Of a stretch of DNA of 15,514 bases, positions 14,850-15,514 are shown piece after piece. The DNA comes from an uncultured Acidobacteriota bacterium. GTDB lineage: Bacteria; Acidobacteriota; JAAYUB01. Position numbers and translations under genes: made by a program. Each line of letters starts with the position of its first letter. Positions within the stretch are counted from its first letter, which is position 1. The stretch lies in assembly GCA_937925645.1 (NCBI GenBank), contig CALAMB010000140.1, forward strand, positions 1-15,514, read 5' to 3'. The notes beneath the pieces are model-generated. The model made no database searches, was not told the origin of the DNA, and was given only the letters and a program-made list of their open reading frames with translations.

Positions 14850-15514
14850 CAGGATGAACCGTCCGAGGAACGCCAGATCCCGGCGCAGACCGGGGTGGAC
14901 CTGGGCCAGTTGTGTCTCCGCCATGGATTCCATGATCTGTTCGAACAGTTTCTTCGGCACCGGGTACTCCACGATTCGCACGGCCCGGTTGGCCGGTATG
15001 CCCGCCTCTTTTTTGGCGATGGCGATGGCTTCTTCGAGGCCGCCGAGATCGTCCACCAGGCCGTGCTGGATGGCTTCCGCGCCGAGCCAGACGCGCCCCT
15101 GGGCGAACGGCTCCAGTTCCTCATATTTTTTCTTCCGGCTGTCGGCCGCCTTCTGGACAAAACGGTCGTAGAACCCGCGGGTCATGGCCGCAAAACGTTC
15201 CCGTTCGGCCGGCGTCATGCCGCGCGTGTCATCCATCATATCGGCCCATTGACCGCGCTTGACCGTCTCGAACCGGAGCTGCAGCCAGTCATACATTCCC
15301 TTCATGTTGAACTTGGCGTTAACCACGCCAATGGAGCCGGTGATGGTGGAGGGTTCCGCGACGATCCGGCGGCAGCCCATGCCGATGTAATAGCCGCCGG
15401 AGGCGGCCACGTCGGACATGGATGCGACAACCGGTTTCTTCTGATCGGTGATCCGCAGCTCCCGCCACATCAGGTCGGAGGCGATCCCGTCGCCGCCGGG
15501 GCTGTCGATGCGCA
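14796..15514 (-). CDS. sppA: Signal peptide peptidase SppA, C-terminal part (S49 family)
   Basis: The last 238 residues of a membrane-associated serine peptidase that degrades leftover signal peptides; the start is beyond the right edge. The visible part begins with RIDSPGGDGIASD, a standard S49 block, followed by KKPVVASMSDVAASGGYYIGM with the nucleophile at serine 38 of the visible part (codon 15401-15399), then SIGVV and the RVWLGAEAIQHGLVDDLGGL block. At the position 52 residues after the serine, where B. subtilis SppA has its catalytic lysine, this protein has alanine. That fits the long, E. coli-type form, in which the lysine comes from the N-terminal half outside the window. A C-terminal tail of about 80 residues follows. 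The ATG at 15470 inside the frame is not the true start. Confidence 0.92.
   Translation of the reverse strand, partial: RIDSPGGDGIASDLMWRELRITDQKKPVVASMSDVAASGGYYIGMGCRRIVAEPSTITGSIGVVNAKFNMKGMYDWLQLRFETVKRGQWADMMDDTRGMTPAERERFAAMTRGFYDRFVQKAADSRKKKYEELEPFAQGRVWLGAEAIQHGLVDDLGGLEEAIAIAKKEAGIPANRAVRIVEYPVPKKLFEQIMESMAETQLAQVHPGLRRDLAFLGRFILPGPGAMLAVMPFALDIH

Noticed and set aside
1..15514. Mobile elements, CRISPR arrays, tRNA or rRNA genes
   Set aside because: No transposase or integrase motifs, terminal inverted repeats, regularly spaced repeats, or cloverleaf or rRNA signatures were recognised on reading both strands.

Overview
The window is a GC-rich bacterial chromosome segment, densely packed and with genes on both strands. 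Exported proteins with Sec signal peptides, a periplasmic-looking LolA-like protein and a secreted dockerin-bearing peptidase suggest a Gram-negative-type envelope. The mix of genes would fit an Acidobacteriota-like or similar uncultivated lineage, but that assignment is inference. I see no transposase, integrase, tRNA, rRNA or CRISPR array, and the coding is typical of core chromosome.

Region 1 (1-4486, minus strand) is a four-gene, translationally coupled ABC transporter operon. Its order is a substrate-binding protein with two tandem ABC_sub_bind-type domains, a STAS-domain protein with an unrecognised C-terminal domain of about 300 residues, a permease, and an ATPase cut by the left edge. 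The transporter parts belong to the COG2984/COG4120/COG1101 group that includes the predicted tryptophan importer TrpXYZ. Region 2 (4487-4637) is a compact divergent promoter region between this operon and trpS. Both promoters have 17-bp spacers, and a perfect inverted repeat covers the operon's -10 box. Region 3 (4638-5636, plus strand) is trpS, tryptophanyl-tRNA synthetase. Its position beside a TrpXYZ-type transporter is the main clue to substrate.

Region 4 (5631-9964, minus strand) looks like a second operon: an exported HEAT-repeat protein, a UbiD-family decarboxylase, an exported LolA-like protein and the 16S rRNA methyltransferase RsmD. A strong promoter (TTGCAC-17-TATAAT) and a leader hairpin precede it. 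It converges on trpS with a 6-bp overlap. Region 5 (10162-12363, plus strand) has its own promoter and carries a 68-residue two-helix membrane protein, an EamA/DMT-family exporter and an RluD-type pseudouridine synthase. The last two overlap.

Region 6 (12339-15514, minus strand) converges on rluD with a 25-bp overlap. It encodes a large secreted M14 zinc carboxypeptidase with a regulatory-like domain, a CARDB-like domain, a P domain and a dockerin. Upstream of it lies the C-terminal part of a signal peptide peptidase A (SppA), cut by the right edge.

The most unusual element is the STAS protein inside the ABC operon. By analogy with MlaB, which binds the MlaF ATPase, it may regulate the transporter, and its C-terminal domain could be a sensing module. 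No obviously new defence or mobile system is visible.
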